Of a stretch of 64,000 bases of DNA, positions 18,215 through 27,600 are shown one piece after another (position 1 is the stretch's first letter; every line of letters starts with the position of its first letter). The DNA comes from Microbispora sp. H13382 (GTDB lineage Bacteria; Actinomycetota; Actinomycetes; Streptosporangiales; Streptosporangiaceae). The notes beneath the pieces are model-generated. The model was not told the origin of the DNA and did no database searches. It saw only the letters and a list, made by a program, of their open reading frames with translations. The translations under genes were made by a program, and so were the position numbers. Location: the NCBI RefSeq assembly GCF_014161445.1, contig NZ_JABBXA010000005.1, forward strand, positions 186,001 to 250,000, in the 5' to 3' direction.

Positions 18215-21200
18215 CTAACCAAAGAGACTCTTCCATCCCTTCTTGATACCCGACCCCACCGACTTGACGGTGTTCACCACCGGCTTGCGCATGTGGTCGT
18301 ACGCGGCGATCGCGGTGTCGCCGACGACGCCGCCGACCATACCGCCGATGTAGGCGCCCGCGGCGCCGCAGACGGCGGCGAGCACGACGCCCGGGCTGCA
18401 CGCCGCCGCGCCGATCGTGGCGCCCGCGTAGGAGCCGCCCGCGACCGCCGCCCCGCGGATGGTCGCCCGCGCGATCTTCTCACCGGTGTTGACGTCCTTG
18501 CCCGAGTCGCTGCTCCACTGGGTGAGCGCGCCGTCGGCGAAGGTGGCGACGACGCCGAACCTGCCGACGAACTTGCCCGCCTTACCGAGCCGGCCGCCCC
18601 ACTTGATGCCGCGCGCCTCGATCCGGTTTGCCTTCGCGTCGTACCACTTGCTGAGCCCCTTCCACAGCCACTTGGTCAGCCAGTTGCCCTCCGGATAGCT
18701 GACCGACTTGAGCTTGTAGAGGCCGGCCATGACGCGGCGGCTCTCCTTGAAGTTCTCCCCCCAGGTGTTGAGCATGTCCGCGGGGCCGCCCAGCCCGTAC
18801 GCCAGCCAGCCCAGAGCGGTGAACTTGCGCGGGTCGACGCTGGCCAGGGTGTTGCTCTTCACCGTGGAGCCGAAGCTCGGGCCGGAGCGGTGCGGGGCGC
18901 CGCCCCCACCGCCGGTGTATCCACCGCCGCCGTGGCTCCCACCGCCGCCACCGCCGTGGTGGTTTCCACCGCCCCCACCGCCGCCGTGGTTGAGGACGGC
19001 CAGCAGGGCCCGCAGGAGCGCCAGCATGATCGCCAGCCAGCTGCCCCAGAACTTGCCGTCGGGGTCGGTGAAGGTGACGGGGTTGTTGCCGGCGTAGGCG
19101 TAGCCGTTCATCTGCTGCGGGTCGTGCGGATCGATGATCGGGTCGACGCTGATGAACCTGCCGGTGGCCGGGTCGTACTCGCGCGCCCCGAGGTGGGTGA
19201 GCCCGGTGGAGTCGTCCACGGTGCCGCCGACGAAGCCCTTCTCGCCCGGCCAGGAGCCCGGGGGCGATCCCCGCAGCTGGCCGAAGGGCTTGAACCGGCG
19301 CTGGGTCAGCGACTGGTTCGCCGCGTCGATCGCCAGCTCCGCCGTGCCGTTCTGGTCGGCGGCCAGGAACTTCACGCCCGCGGTGGTGCGCACCGCGACC
19401 GTCACGGTGTCGTGGGTGTAGTACCTGGTCGCCTGGACCTTGGCCGTGGCCTTGTCCAGGCGCAGCTCCAGCCCCGGGAGGTAGAGCGTGGTGCCGCCGG
19501 GGTCGCGCCGGACGAGCCGGTTGCCGTCGGCGTCGTACAGGTAGGAGGTCACCTTCGTGCCCTCGGTCACCTTGGCGAGGTGGCCCTCGACGTCCCACTC
19601 CAGCGTCTGGGACGTGGCGCCGATCGCGCGGCCGGTGGTGTTGCCGGTCTCGTCGTAGGCGTAGGACTCGGTGCGGGCGCCCGCGCCGCCGGTCTGGGTC
19701 ACGCCGGACAGGGCGTGCGGATGCGGCGAGCCGGGGGCCGGGTAGTCGTAGGCCCGGGTCGTGTCGGCCGCGCCGCCGACGCCGTGTTCGACCTCCTTCG
19801 TGCGGTTGCCGGTGACGTCGTACCCGAACGACTGCCAGTAGGGCGCGACGCCGCCGACGACGCTCGCGCTCGGCGTGCCCGCGCACGACCGGGTGCCCTG
19901 CGTCCAGGCCTCGGTGAGGCGGCGCAGGTAGTCGTAGCCGAAGCACTGGATGTCGGTGCCGCCGCGGGACACGTCGGAGATCGACACGACGTTGCCCACG
20001 GCGTCGTAGGTGTAGGTGGCGTCGCGGTCCACGCCCGGCACGTCCTCGCGGTCCACCCGCGACGAGTGGAGGCGCTGCGTGCCGTACTCGTAGGAGTAGG
20101 TGAACCAGGTCTTCTTGCCGCCGGTCGACAGCTCGTACTGCTCGGGCTTGCCGGTGAGGCTGTGGATCGAGTCGGTGACGTAAGGCGACAGGCCCGACAT
20201 GGTGGTGGGCCGGCGCAGGTCGTCGTAGGAGTAGACGACGGTCTCGGCGGGCAGGCCGCCGGCGTCGGGATAGGTGGCCGACTGCACGGTGCCGTCCAGC
20301 TTGTAGCGCGTGTCGAACACGTAGCTGCCCGCGAGCGCGCCCTCGGCGGACGGGATCGTCACGGTCGTGCGGATGGCCCGGTAGAGGTTGTCGTAGGCGT
20401 TGAACGTGGTCGTGTACGCCTGGCCGTTCACGTACCTGGTGGCGCTGGACGCCTGGCCCTTGCGCACGGTGTCGTAGGTCCACGACGCCATCAGCGGTCC
20501 GGTCGCCGAGCCCTCGCGGGTCTCCGTCCTGCGGCCCATGGAGTCGTAGACGTTGAAGATCTTCTTGCCGCGCGCGTCGGTGGTGGTCAGCACGTGGTCG
20601 AGGTCGTCGTACGTCGTCTTCGTCGTCCCCTTGTCGGGGTCGCGGACCTCGGTCTCCCGCCCGCGCAGGTCGTGGAAGTGGGTCCACACGTTGCCCGCGG
20701 GGTCCTTGACGGTGGAGAGCTTGCCGGCGGGCGTGTAGGTGTAGGTCGTCTTGTCGTAGTCGCCGGTCGGCGAGTCGCCCTTGTACTGACGCAGCTCGAC
20801 GATCTGGTCGCGGGCGTCGGTCAGCGTGGTCACCGGCGTGTCGCCCGTCGGCGGGTCCACGGTGACCCGGCCGCCGCCGTAGCTGGTGACCGTGCGCCAC
20901 TTCTCCTTGGTCTCGCCGTTGCCGACCAGGAACCGTTCGAGCGTGACCCGGTTGCGGCCGTCGTAGTCGAACACCTTCTGCGACTCGACGTCGCCGTCGT
21001 ACGCGCCGAACAGCTTGGTCGAGGGGGCCGCGGTCGAGTAGTACTGCCCGTACTCGCGGGCCACGTTGCCCCGGGAGTCGTAGAACTTGTCGCTGACCAG
21101 GCGGCCGCCGTCCGGCCCCGGCTCCTGGGTCTGGCGCAGCCGCAGCCGCCCGTCGTACAGCTCGTACGTCGGCGGGGTCTGGCCGCCCTCGGCGTCGAGC

Positions 21201-24200
21201 TTCTTCGTACCGATGGCGACGATCTCGCCGTCCACGATGCGGTAGCCGAACTCCAGGTTCGGCGTCTGGCTCGCGGCCTTCGACCGGTCGGGCATCCACA
21301 CCTTCAGCAGGCGGCCGAGCGCGTCGTACTCCAGGTCGGTGCGCTTGCCGTTGGCGTCGATCTTGACGGTCTCGAACCCGTACGCCGGGTCCTTCTCCTG
21401 GCTGGTGACGTGGGCCGTCGAGGAGTCGCCGGGGACCACCGGCGGCCCGGTGACCTTCACACCCGTGTTCAGCCCGCCGGTGTCGGTGTAGGCCGTGGTC
21501 GTGACGTGGCCGGCCGCGTTCTTGGTGGTCAGCTCGCGGCCGTAGGCGTCGTACGTCGAGATCTCCTTGGCGACGTACGTCGCGGTGGTGCCGTCGTGCG
21601 CGGCGATCGTCTCGACACGGGTGATGTCGCCCTTGGTGGGCGCGGCCCCGAAGGCGCCGTTGTCGTAGAAGGTGCGGTCGTCCTCGACGACCTGCTTCGA
21701 CCGGTCGGGGGTGGCCGAGCACGCCACCGCGACGGTCTCCACCCTGGACGGATACCTCAGCATCCAGGCGCCGGTGTTCTGGGCGTAGGTGGTGCGGGTG
21801 CACCGGTCGTCGGCGGTGGTGGACAGGTCGCCCTTGTCGTCCACCTGGGTGGTGAGACCGGCGACGGGCTCGTACTTGGTCGCACTCTCGGTCTCCCGCC
21901 AGCCGCCGCCGTCCATCGCGGTCCACGTGTGCGTCTTGGCGACGTTGACGATGTTGGCGGTGACGGTGCCCCAGCTCCGGGTGCGCTTGGCCGTCTCCTG
22001 GTACCACGGGGTGTTGACGGTCTTGACCGCGACCGCGCCGTCCACGCCCTCGTATTCGGTCCGCTTGAGCTCGAACCCCTGCAGCGGGTCCTCGTCGACG
22101 GCGCTGCCGCCCTCGCCGTCGGAGACCGTGACCTTCTTGGTCCCGCCGCCGGGCCCGGCCCGGTCGCCGTTCATGCCGCGCAGGTAGCGCGTCTCGACCT
22201 GGGAGCGCAGGTCGTTCCAGCCGCCGGTCCGCACCCGTACGCGGCCGTAGCCGCGCCACTGCGACCAGGTCTTGTACTTCTCCTTGGTCATGCCGTCGTC
22301 GTCGTCGTAGTGCCAGGCGGCGCCGTCGAGGTACTCGTACGTCGTCAGCGCGTCGGGGGAGCCGCCGGTGCGGTCGCTCTGCACGACCTGGGTGACGACG
22401 TACTTGTGGAACCAGTCGGTGATCGGGTCCTCGTACCCGGCGGGCGTCCACTTCACCGGGAAGCAGCGCCGGGTGTTGGTCTCCGGGGTGGGCAGCGAGC
22501 CGAGCGCGCAGTCGGCGTCGGAGTAGTTGACGTCGATCTGCCCGCCCGACTCGTCGTAGACCGCCCCGAGGCGGTACTTGACGAACGGCGGGATGTCGTC
22601 GCCCTGCTTGTCCACGCGGTTGGGCAGTTGCACGTGGTTGAAAGTGACCGAGGGCAGTGTCACCGGGCTGCCGGTCGCGCGGCCCGTGTGCGCGATCGAC
22701 TTCACCAGCAGGGCCTGGTCGATGTCCGCGTCGCCCCACAGGTGGTCGAGGGTCCAGTTGTCGACGTCACGGTAGCCGCCGTCGGCCTTGATCACCTGTG
22801 TGGTGACGCCGGTCAGCCGCTTGCGGGACCAGAACGTGGGCGCGAGCGTTCCGTGGGTCGCCTTGCACTCGGTGCCGGCGGTGCAGTTCAGGTCGTACGG
22901 CACGTCCGGCCACTTCGTGGGGTTCGAGCCGATCTTGCTCGGGTCGCAGTCGAAGGCGTCGGTCTTCAGGCACCGCTCTGAGACGCCGAACACCACGCGC
23001 GCCGGGGCCTTGGCGGTGAAGAGCGTGTCGGAGCGCTGGCCGTACTCGATGCGGTCGAGCCAGCCGCCGCGCACGTACGGCGTCTCGTCCTCGGGCTTGA
23101 GGTTGCGGCCGTAGTGGTTGCCCTCCTGCTGGTAGTAGTACGTGATGGCGTTGCCGCGCGGGTCCACGACGTAGTCGAGGTTCCACTGGTAGGCCTGCTG
23201 GCACCACGAGGCGGCGAAGGTGGAGGCGTGGCACGGCTCGCCCGCGTCGTCGCCGAACACGGGATGGGTCCAGGCCGACTTCGTCTCCGGCTTGCCGCTG
23301 CTCCAGCCGGGCAGCCGGTTGAGCCCGAAGAAGAACTGCACGCCGTCGGGGGTGGTGAGCTTCCAGTACTCCCCGTCGTCGTCACCGTTGGCCTTGGCCG
23401 TGTCCTTCAGGCGCTCGACCCGGGTGCCGTCGTCGTTCTTCATCCGCCACGTGCCGTCGGAGGCCTGGATCAGCTCGCCGCCGCGTCCGTTCCAGCTGAT
23501 CACGGCGTTGTCGTACGCCCAGCACTGGTCGCCGGGCGGGGTGCCCCACTGGTCCTTCGGCGCCCCGTCGTCCGCGCAGGGCTTGTAGGCGCGCTTGATG
23601 TAGCCGGGCCAGTAGTCGAAGCCCTCGCCCACCCAGGACGGCTGGTTGTTGGTGTTGGACGTGCGGCCGTCCACCGCGCCCGAGGAGTAGCCGATCTCCA
23701 CCTTGGGCGTCAGCTCACCGGGGACCGGCGGCACCCGCAGGGGATACGACCAGGAGAAGTCGCCCGACTGCTCGGCCACGGTCCAGGTGGCCGACGGCGA
23801 CAGCTTGGTGGCCTTGTAGTCGCCCTTGTCGCTGGAGTCGCCGGACACCGCGGCCAGCACGGTCGCCTGCTCTCCCGCGAGGGCCGCCGTCCCCGTCGCC
23901 GGTGCCGCCTGCGGGGCGGCCGGGATGGTCGCGGTGAGCGTGCCCTTCGCCGCGTCGTTGCGCGCGCGGACCGGCGTCTCCGTACGGCAGGCGGGCTGGT
24001 CGGGGGTGGTCAGCACGCAGGCGGGCAGCCGGACCAGCCGCAGCCGGCTGCCGTACGAGCCGCCGAAGTCGTCGGCGAGGGCCGAGTAGTCGACCGTGAC
24101 ACTCGTCGTGCCGCCGGCCGCGACGTCTTTGGCGGCACTGTCTTTGGCGGCACTGTCCTTGGTCGGTGTGTCTTTGGCGGCCGTGTTTTCGGCGGGGGCG

Positions 24201-24556
24201 AGGGTGAACAGGGCGCCGTCGACGCCCGCGCGCTCGGCGGCGGCGCGGTCGAGCATCCGCACGGCGCCGGGGGAGGTGACCTTCACCTCGCCGGACGGGC
24301 GTGGCCGCGTGGCGGGGGCGCCGGCCGGGTCGGGGCGGCGGGGCTTGACGCCCAGCGTCTCGCCGCGGACCACGCGCTCGGCGCTGTTCACCTCCGGGCG
24401 TCCCGCGTCCGGGGCCGCCGCCTGGGCGGGCTGGGCGACCAGGGACGCCGCGACGGTGGCGAGCGCCGTGACCGCGGCGACCCCGCGTCTGAACCGCTGC
24501 CTCGACCGCTGCCTGAACCGCTGGCTGAACCGCTTCGGGTGGGGGAACCCGTACAT
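18215..24556 (-). CDS. Secreted RHS/YD-repeat protein with glycine-zipper C-terminal tip (WapA-like)
   Basis: This 2113-residue exoprotein starts with an Arg-rich signal peptide (TALATVAASLVAQPAQAAAP). An N-terminal domain includes a short lysine/aspartate repeat (KDSAAKD), then SpvB-like sequence (SYPLRVPPVPGELTPKVEIGYSS). About 1000 residues of YD repeats follow (for example YDALGRLLKVWMPD), then the RHS-associated core LTHLGAREYDPATGRFISVDP and YAGNNPVTFTDPDGK near residue 1835. The variable tip (last 278 residues) has a hydrophobic helix, a Gly/His-rich linker, a Trp/Lys-rich segment and a glycine zipper (GAAGAYIGGMVGGVVGD). No nuclease motif is evident. ATG 24556 follows GGGAGG. It lies 66 bases after the LamG gene and is probably cotranscribed with it. 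A role in contact-dependent competition is inferred. Confidence 0.93.
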   Translation of the reverse strand: MYGFPHPKRFSQRFRQRSRQRFRRGVAAVTALATVAASLVAQPAQAAAPDAGRPEVNSAERVVRGETLGVKPRRPDPAGAPATRPRPSGEVKVTSPGAVRMLDRAAAERAGVDGALFTLAPAENTAAKDTPTKDSAAKDSAAKDVAAGGTTSVTVDYSALADDFGGSYGSRLRLVRLPACVLTTPDQPACRTETPVRARNDAAKGTLTATIPAAPQAAPATGTAALAGEQATVLAAVSGDSSDKGDYKATKLSPSATWTVAEQSGDFSWSYPLRVPPVPGELTPKVEIGYSSGAVDGRTSNTNNQPSWVGEGFDYWPGYIKRAYKPCADDGAPKDQWGTPPGDQCWAYDNAVISWNGRGGELIQASDGTWRMKNDDGTRVERLKDTAKANGDDDGEYWKLTTPDGVQFFFGLNRLPGWSSGKPETKSAWTHPVFGDDAGEPCHASTFAASWCQQAYQWNLDYVVDPRGNAITYYYQQEGNHYGRNLKPEDETPYVRGGWLDRIEYGQRSDTLFTAKAPARVVFGVSERCLKTDAFDCDPSKIGSNPTKWPDVPYDLNCTAGTECKATHGTLAPTFWSRKRLTGVTTQVIKADGGYRDVDNWTLDHLWGDADIDQALLVKSIAHTGRATGSPVTLPSVTFNHVQLPNRVDKQGDDIPPFVKYRLGAVYDESGGQIDVNYSDADCALGSLPTPETNTRRCFPVKWTPAGYEDPITDWFHKYVVTQVVQSDRTGGSPDALTTYEYLDGAAWHYDDDDGMTKEKYKTWSQWRGYGRVRVRTGGWNDLRSQVETRYLRGMNGDRAGPGGGTKKVTVSDGEGGSAVDEDPLQGFELKRTEYEGVDGAVAVKTVNTPWYQETAKRTRSWGTVTANIVNVAKTHTWTAMDGGGWRETESATKYEPVAGLTTQVDDKGDLSTTADDRCTRTTYAQNTGAWMLRYPSRVETVAVACSATPDRSKQVVEDDRTFYDNGAFGAAPTKGDITRVETIAAHDGTTATYVAKEISTYDAYGRELTTKNAAGHVTTTAYTDTGGLNTGVKVTGPPVVPGDSSTAHVTSQEKDPAYGFETVKIDANGKRTDLEYDALGRLLKVWMPDRSKAASQTPNLEFGYRIVDGEIVAIGTKKLDAEGGQTPPTYELYDGRLRLRQTQEPGPDGGRLVSDKFYDSRGNVAREYGQYYSTAAPSTKLFGAYDGDVESQKVFDYDGRNRVTLERFLVGNGETKEKWRTVTSYGGGRVTVDPPTGDTPVTTLTDARDQIVELRQYKGDSPTGDYDKTTYTYTPAGKLSTVKDPAGNVWTHFHDLRGRETEVRDPDKGTTKTTYDDLDHVLTTTDARGKKIFNVYDSMGRRTETREGSATGPLMASWTYDTVRKGQASSATRYVNGQAYTTTFNAYDNLYRAIRTTVTIPSAEGALAGSYVFDTRYKLDGTVQSATYPDAGGLPAETVVYSYDDLRRPTTMSGLSPYVTDSIHSLTGKPEQYELSTGGKKTWFTYSYEYGTQRLHSSRVDREDVPGVDRDATYTYDAVGNVVSISDVSRGGTDIQCFGYDYLRRLTEAWTQGTRSCAGTPSASVVGGVAPYWQSFGYDVTGNRTKEVEHGVGGAADTTRAYDYPAPGSPHPHALSGVTQTGGAGARTESYAYDETGNTTGRAIGATSQTLEWDVEGHLAKVTEGTKVTSYLYDADGNRLVRRDPGGTTLYLPGLELRLDKATAKVQATRYYTHDTVTVAVRTTAGVKFLAADQNGTAELAIDAANQSLTQRRFKPFGQLRGSPPGSWPGEKGFVGGTVDDSTGLTHLGAREYDPATGRFISVDPIIDPHDPQQMNGYAYAGNNPVTFTDPDGKFWGSWLAIMLALLRALLAVLNHGGGGGGGNHHGGGGGGSHGGGGYTGGGGGAPHRSGPSFGSTVKSNTLASVDPRKFTALGWLAYGLGGPADMLNTWGENFKESRRVMAGLYKLKSVSYPEGNWLTKWLWKGLSKWYDAKANRIEARGIKWGGRLGKAGKFVGRFGVVATFADGALTQWSSDSGKDVNTGEKIARATIRGAAVAGGSYAGATIGAAACSPGVVLAAVCGAAGAYIGGMVGGVVGDTAIAAYDHMRKPVVNTVKSVGSGIKKGWKSLFG

Positions 24557-24622
24557 GCGCAACCTCCCGCCCGGCCGCCGCGTGGCGGCCGGGCCTGGTT
24601 TCGATTTCGAGTCGCCGGTTCT

Positions 24623-27600
24623 CTACAGGCCGGTGTCGGTGGCCAGCTCGGTGCCGCCGGCCAGCATCTGGATCTGTTCCTCGGTCGCGATGCCCTGGAA
24701 GGCCCAGACGTCGTCGATCACGCCCGGCCAGTACTCGCCCCACGCGCCGTCCGCCTTGGTGCGGCCGAGCTGGAGCCCCTTGCCGGCGTTGAAGCCGAGC
24801 ACGTTGTGGCGCCAGGACACCGTGTCCTCGACCTGTTCGAGCTCGCCGTTGACGTAGAGCCGCATCTCGTCCTGGAAGGCGTCGTACACGATCGCCACGT
24901 GGTCCCAGTCGAAGCCGGACTGGAAGGCCGAGTGCTCGGCGGTCGGCCGGGCCGCGCCGGTCGCGTCCTTGTCCGGCATCTCGATCTGGTATCCGCCCGC
25001 GTTGGCCGGGTCGGCCGGGTCGGGCCGGTAGCGCAGGGTGAACGCGCTGTTGACCGAGCCCTCCTGGCTGAAGACCGCCGCGGCCCTGGACGGCCGTCCC
25101 GCGGTGGTCACCCAGCCCGCGATCGTGAAGCTCTCGTCGGTGCGGACGACCGGGACGGAGGTGGCGGCGTAGTCGCCGTCGCCGTCCAGCGCGAGGCCGC
25201 CCGGCGGGGTGCCGACCCAGCCGGCTCCCTGGTCGATCCTGGCGTTGCCGTTCAGCGTGACGTGGCGCCCGGACGGGCCGTCGTCGGCGGCGATGGTCAG
25301 CGAGGCGCCGGAGGCCAGCGTCGCGATCTCCGAGTCGCTGACGATCTGGTCGTACAGCCGCACGTCGTCGATGTCGCCGGGGAAGTAGGACTTCAGCGTG
25401 CCGTACCAGCCGGCCCCGATCTGCACCGGGCCGGTGGCCTTCCACGGCGTGGTGAAGGCCGTCGTGGAGTTGAGCTTGCCGTTGACGTAGAGCCTGATCT
25501 GCTTGTTCGCCGCGTCGTACACACCGGCGAGGTGTGTCCAGACACCGCCCTCGGGCACGGCCGAGGACTGCGCCCGGGTGATCACGTCGTCGTCGTTGTC
25601 CTTGTCGTACCGGTTGAAGATCCACCGGTCGTAGTACGACGAGTAGTACAGCTCGAACCCGCTGCGGCGGGAGCCGGCCTGTGTCGCGATGATCGCGGCG
25701 TGGGTCGGTTTGGTCGCCGGGAGCTTCGCCCAGGCCGACACCGAGAAGCTCTTGGTGGTGTCGGGCAGGACCGGGCCGCCGGTCTTGAGATAGCCGGTCG
25801 TGCCGTCGAGGCGCACGGCCTTGCCGAACCGCCCCGCCGCGCCGAACGTGACGCCGCCCTGCGGACCGGCCGGGTAGGCGCCGCCCGTCTCCTCCGCGCG
25901 CGGGGCCCCGGCCGCCTCGTCCATCTTCCAGTAGGCGGTGGCGGCCCGTACGGCGGAGGCGGAGTCGTTCAGCTTCCAGCGCGCCGCCACCACCGGGTGC
26001 TGGGTGAACAGGTTGCCGACCTCCTCGGGCGTGACGATGCGGTCGAACAGCCGCACGTCGTCGATCTCGCCGGGGAAGAAGGCGTCGAGCTTGCCGTACC
26101 AGCCCGTGCCGATCTGCACCGGGCCGGTGGCGTTCCACGGGGTCGTGTAGGCCGTCGTGGCCTGGAGGCTGCCGTTGACGTACAGCTTGATGTTCTTGGC
26201 CACCGCGTCGTACACGCCGACCAGATGGGTCCACTCGGCGCCCTGCGGCGCCGCCGTGCCGACGGCCCGGGTGATCGTGCCGTCGGTCGTGTCGTTGTTG
26301 TAGCGGTTGAACACCCAGCGGTCGTAGCTGGAGGAGTAGTACAGCTCGAACCCGCTGCGCAGGCTCCCGATCTGGGTCGCGACGATCCCGGCGTGCGTGG
26401 GCTTGGTCGCGGGGAGCCGCGCCCAGGCCGACACCGCGAAGCCGCTGCGCGTGTCGAGCACCGGCCCGGCGGTCTTCGCGTATCCCGTGGTGCCGTTGGT
26501 CTGCATGGCGGTCTTCGACACGCCGTCCACCCCGAGCGTCACCCCGCCGTACACGGTCGCCGGGTACGCGCCCGAGACGTCGGTCACCTGCGGGGAGTCG
26601 ATCGGCTCGTCCAGCGCCCACTGGGCCTTGGCAGGGGAGCCCGCCTTCACACGGAACACGTAGCGCCCGATCTCACTGGAGTTGCCCGCCGCGTCGAACG
26701 CCTTCACGGTGAGGTAGTTCGGCCCGGCGTGGTCGGGCGCGATGTCGATGGTCACCGCCCCGCCCGCACTGGACGGCTTGCGCTCGTTCGCGGAGGTCGG
26801 GTTGGAGTTGATGCCGAACCAGTACTTGACCACGTCGGCCGAGGACGAGGCCGCGGTGAAACGGCCGTAGCGGCCGACGCCGTCGTACCAGGGGTCGGCC
26901 TCGTTCTCCGGGTCCGACTGCGGATAGGCCGTCGACGACAGCGTGGGAGCCGCCGGCACGCTCTTGTCGTAGGTGAAGTAGCACGCGGTCGCGTCGCCCG
27001 CGTAGCTCCACGGGCTGTACTGGTAGCCGTCCCAGGTGCGGACGTACCAGTTGATGGTCTTCTTCTCGGGAATCGACGCCGGCAGCGTGACCTGGAAGGT
27101 CGAGCCGGTGGTCTTCGGGCCGATCTTGCCCGACGACCACTTCTGCGCGCCGTCCCAGGTCGCGCCGAACTCGGCGTACACCTTCTTGGCGTCGGCGGAG
27201 TCGGCGTCGTGCAGGACCGCCGAGATGGTGGGGGGCACACGCACGGCGGGGGCGGGGGAGTAGACGCAGGTGCCGCCGGGGTTCATCGACAGGTTCGACA
27301 TCTTCGGCTGCGGGGGCGGGGTGTTGTAGTTGACCCGCAGGTAGGCGTCGTCGGCGAAGCGCTTCCAGCCGTAGGCGTCGGTCTCGTAGCCCGCGCGCAG
27401 GCCGAACGTCGTGGTCGACCACTTGCCGGCCGCGGCGTCCTTGACGGCCTTCGTCGCGTTGAACTCGACGTCGCCGGCCGGGCAGCTGGACGACCAGCCC
27501 TTGGCCACGTCACGGGTGTCGAGGTGCTCCAGCCAGTTGTCCTTGGTGGAGTTCCACGTCGAGCCCTCGACGAACCCCTTGGTCCGCCACAGCTGCACGG

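Noticed and set aside
18901-18990. GCC/ACC-rich simple repeat resembling a trinucleotide expansion
   Set aside because: On the minus strand it encodes the Gly/His-rich linker of the RHS tip; it is part of the protein and is treated there.
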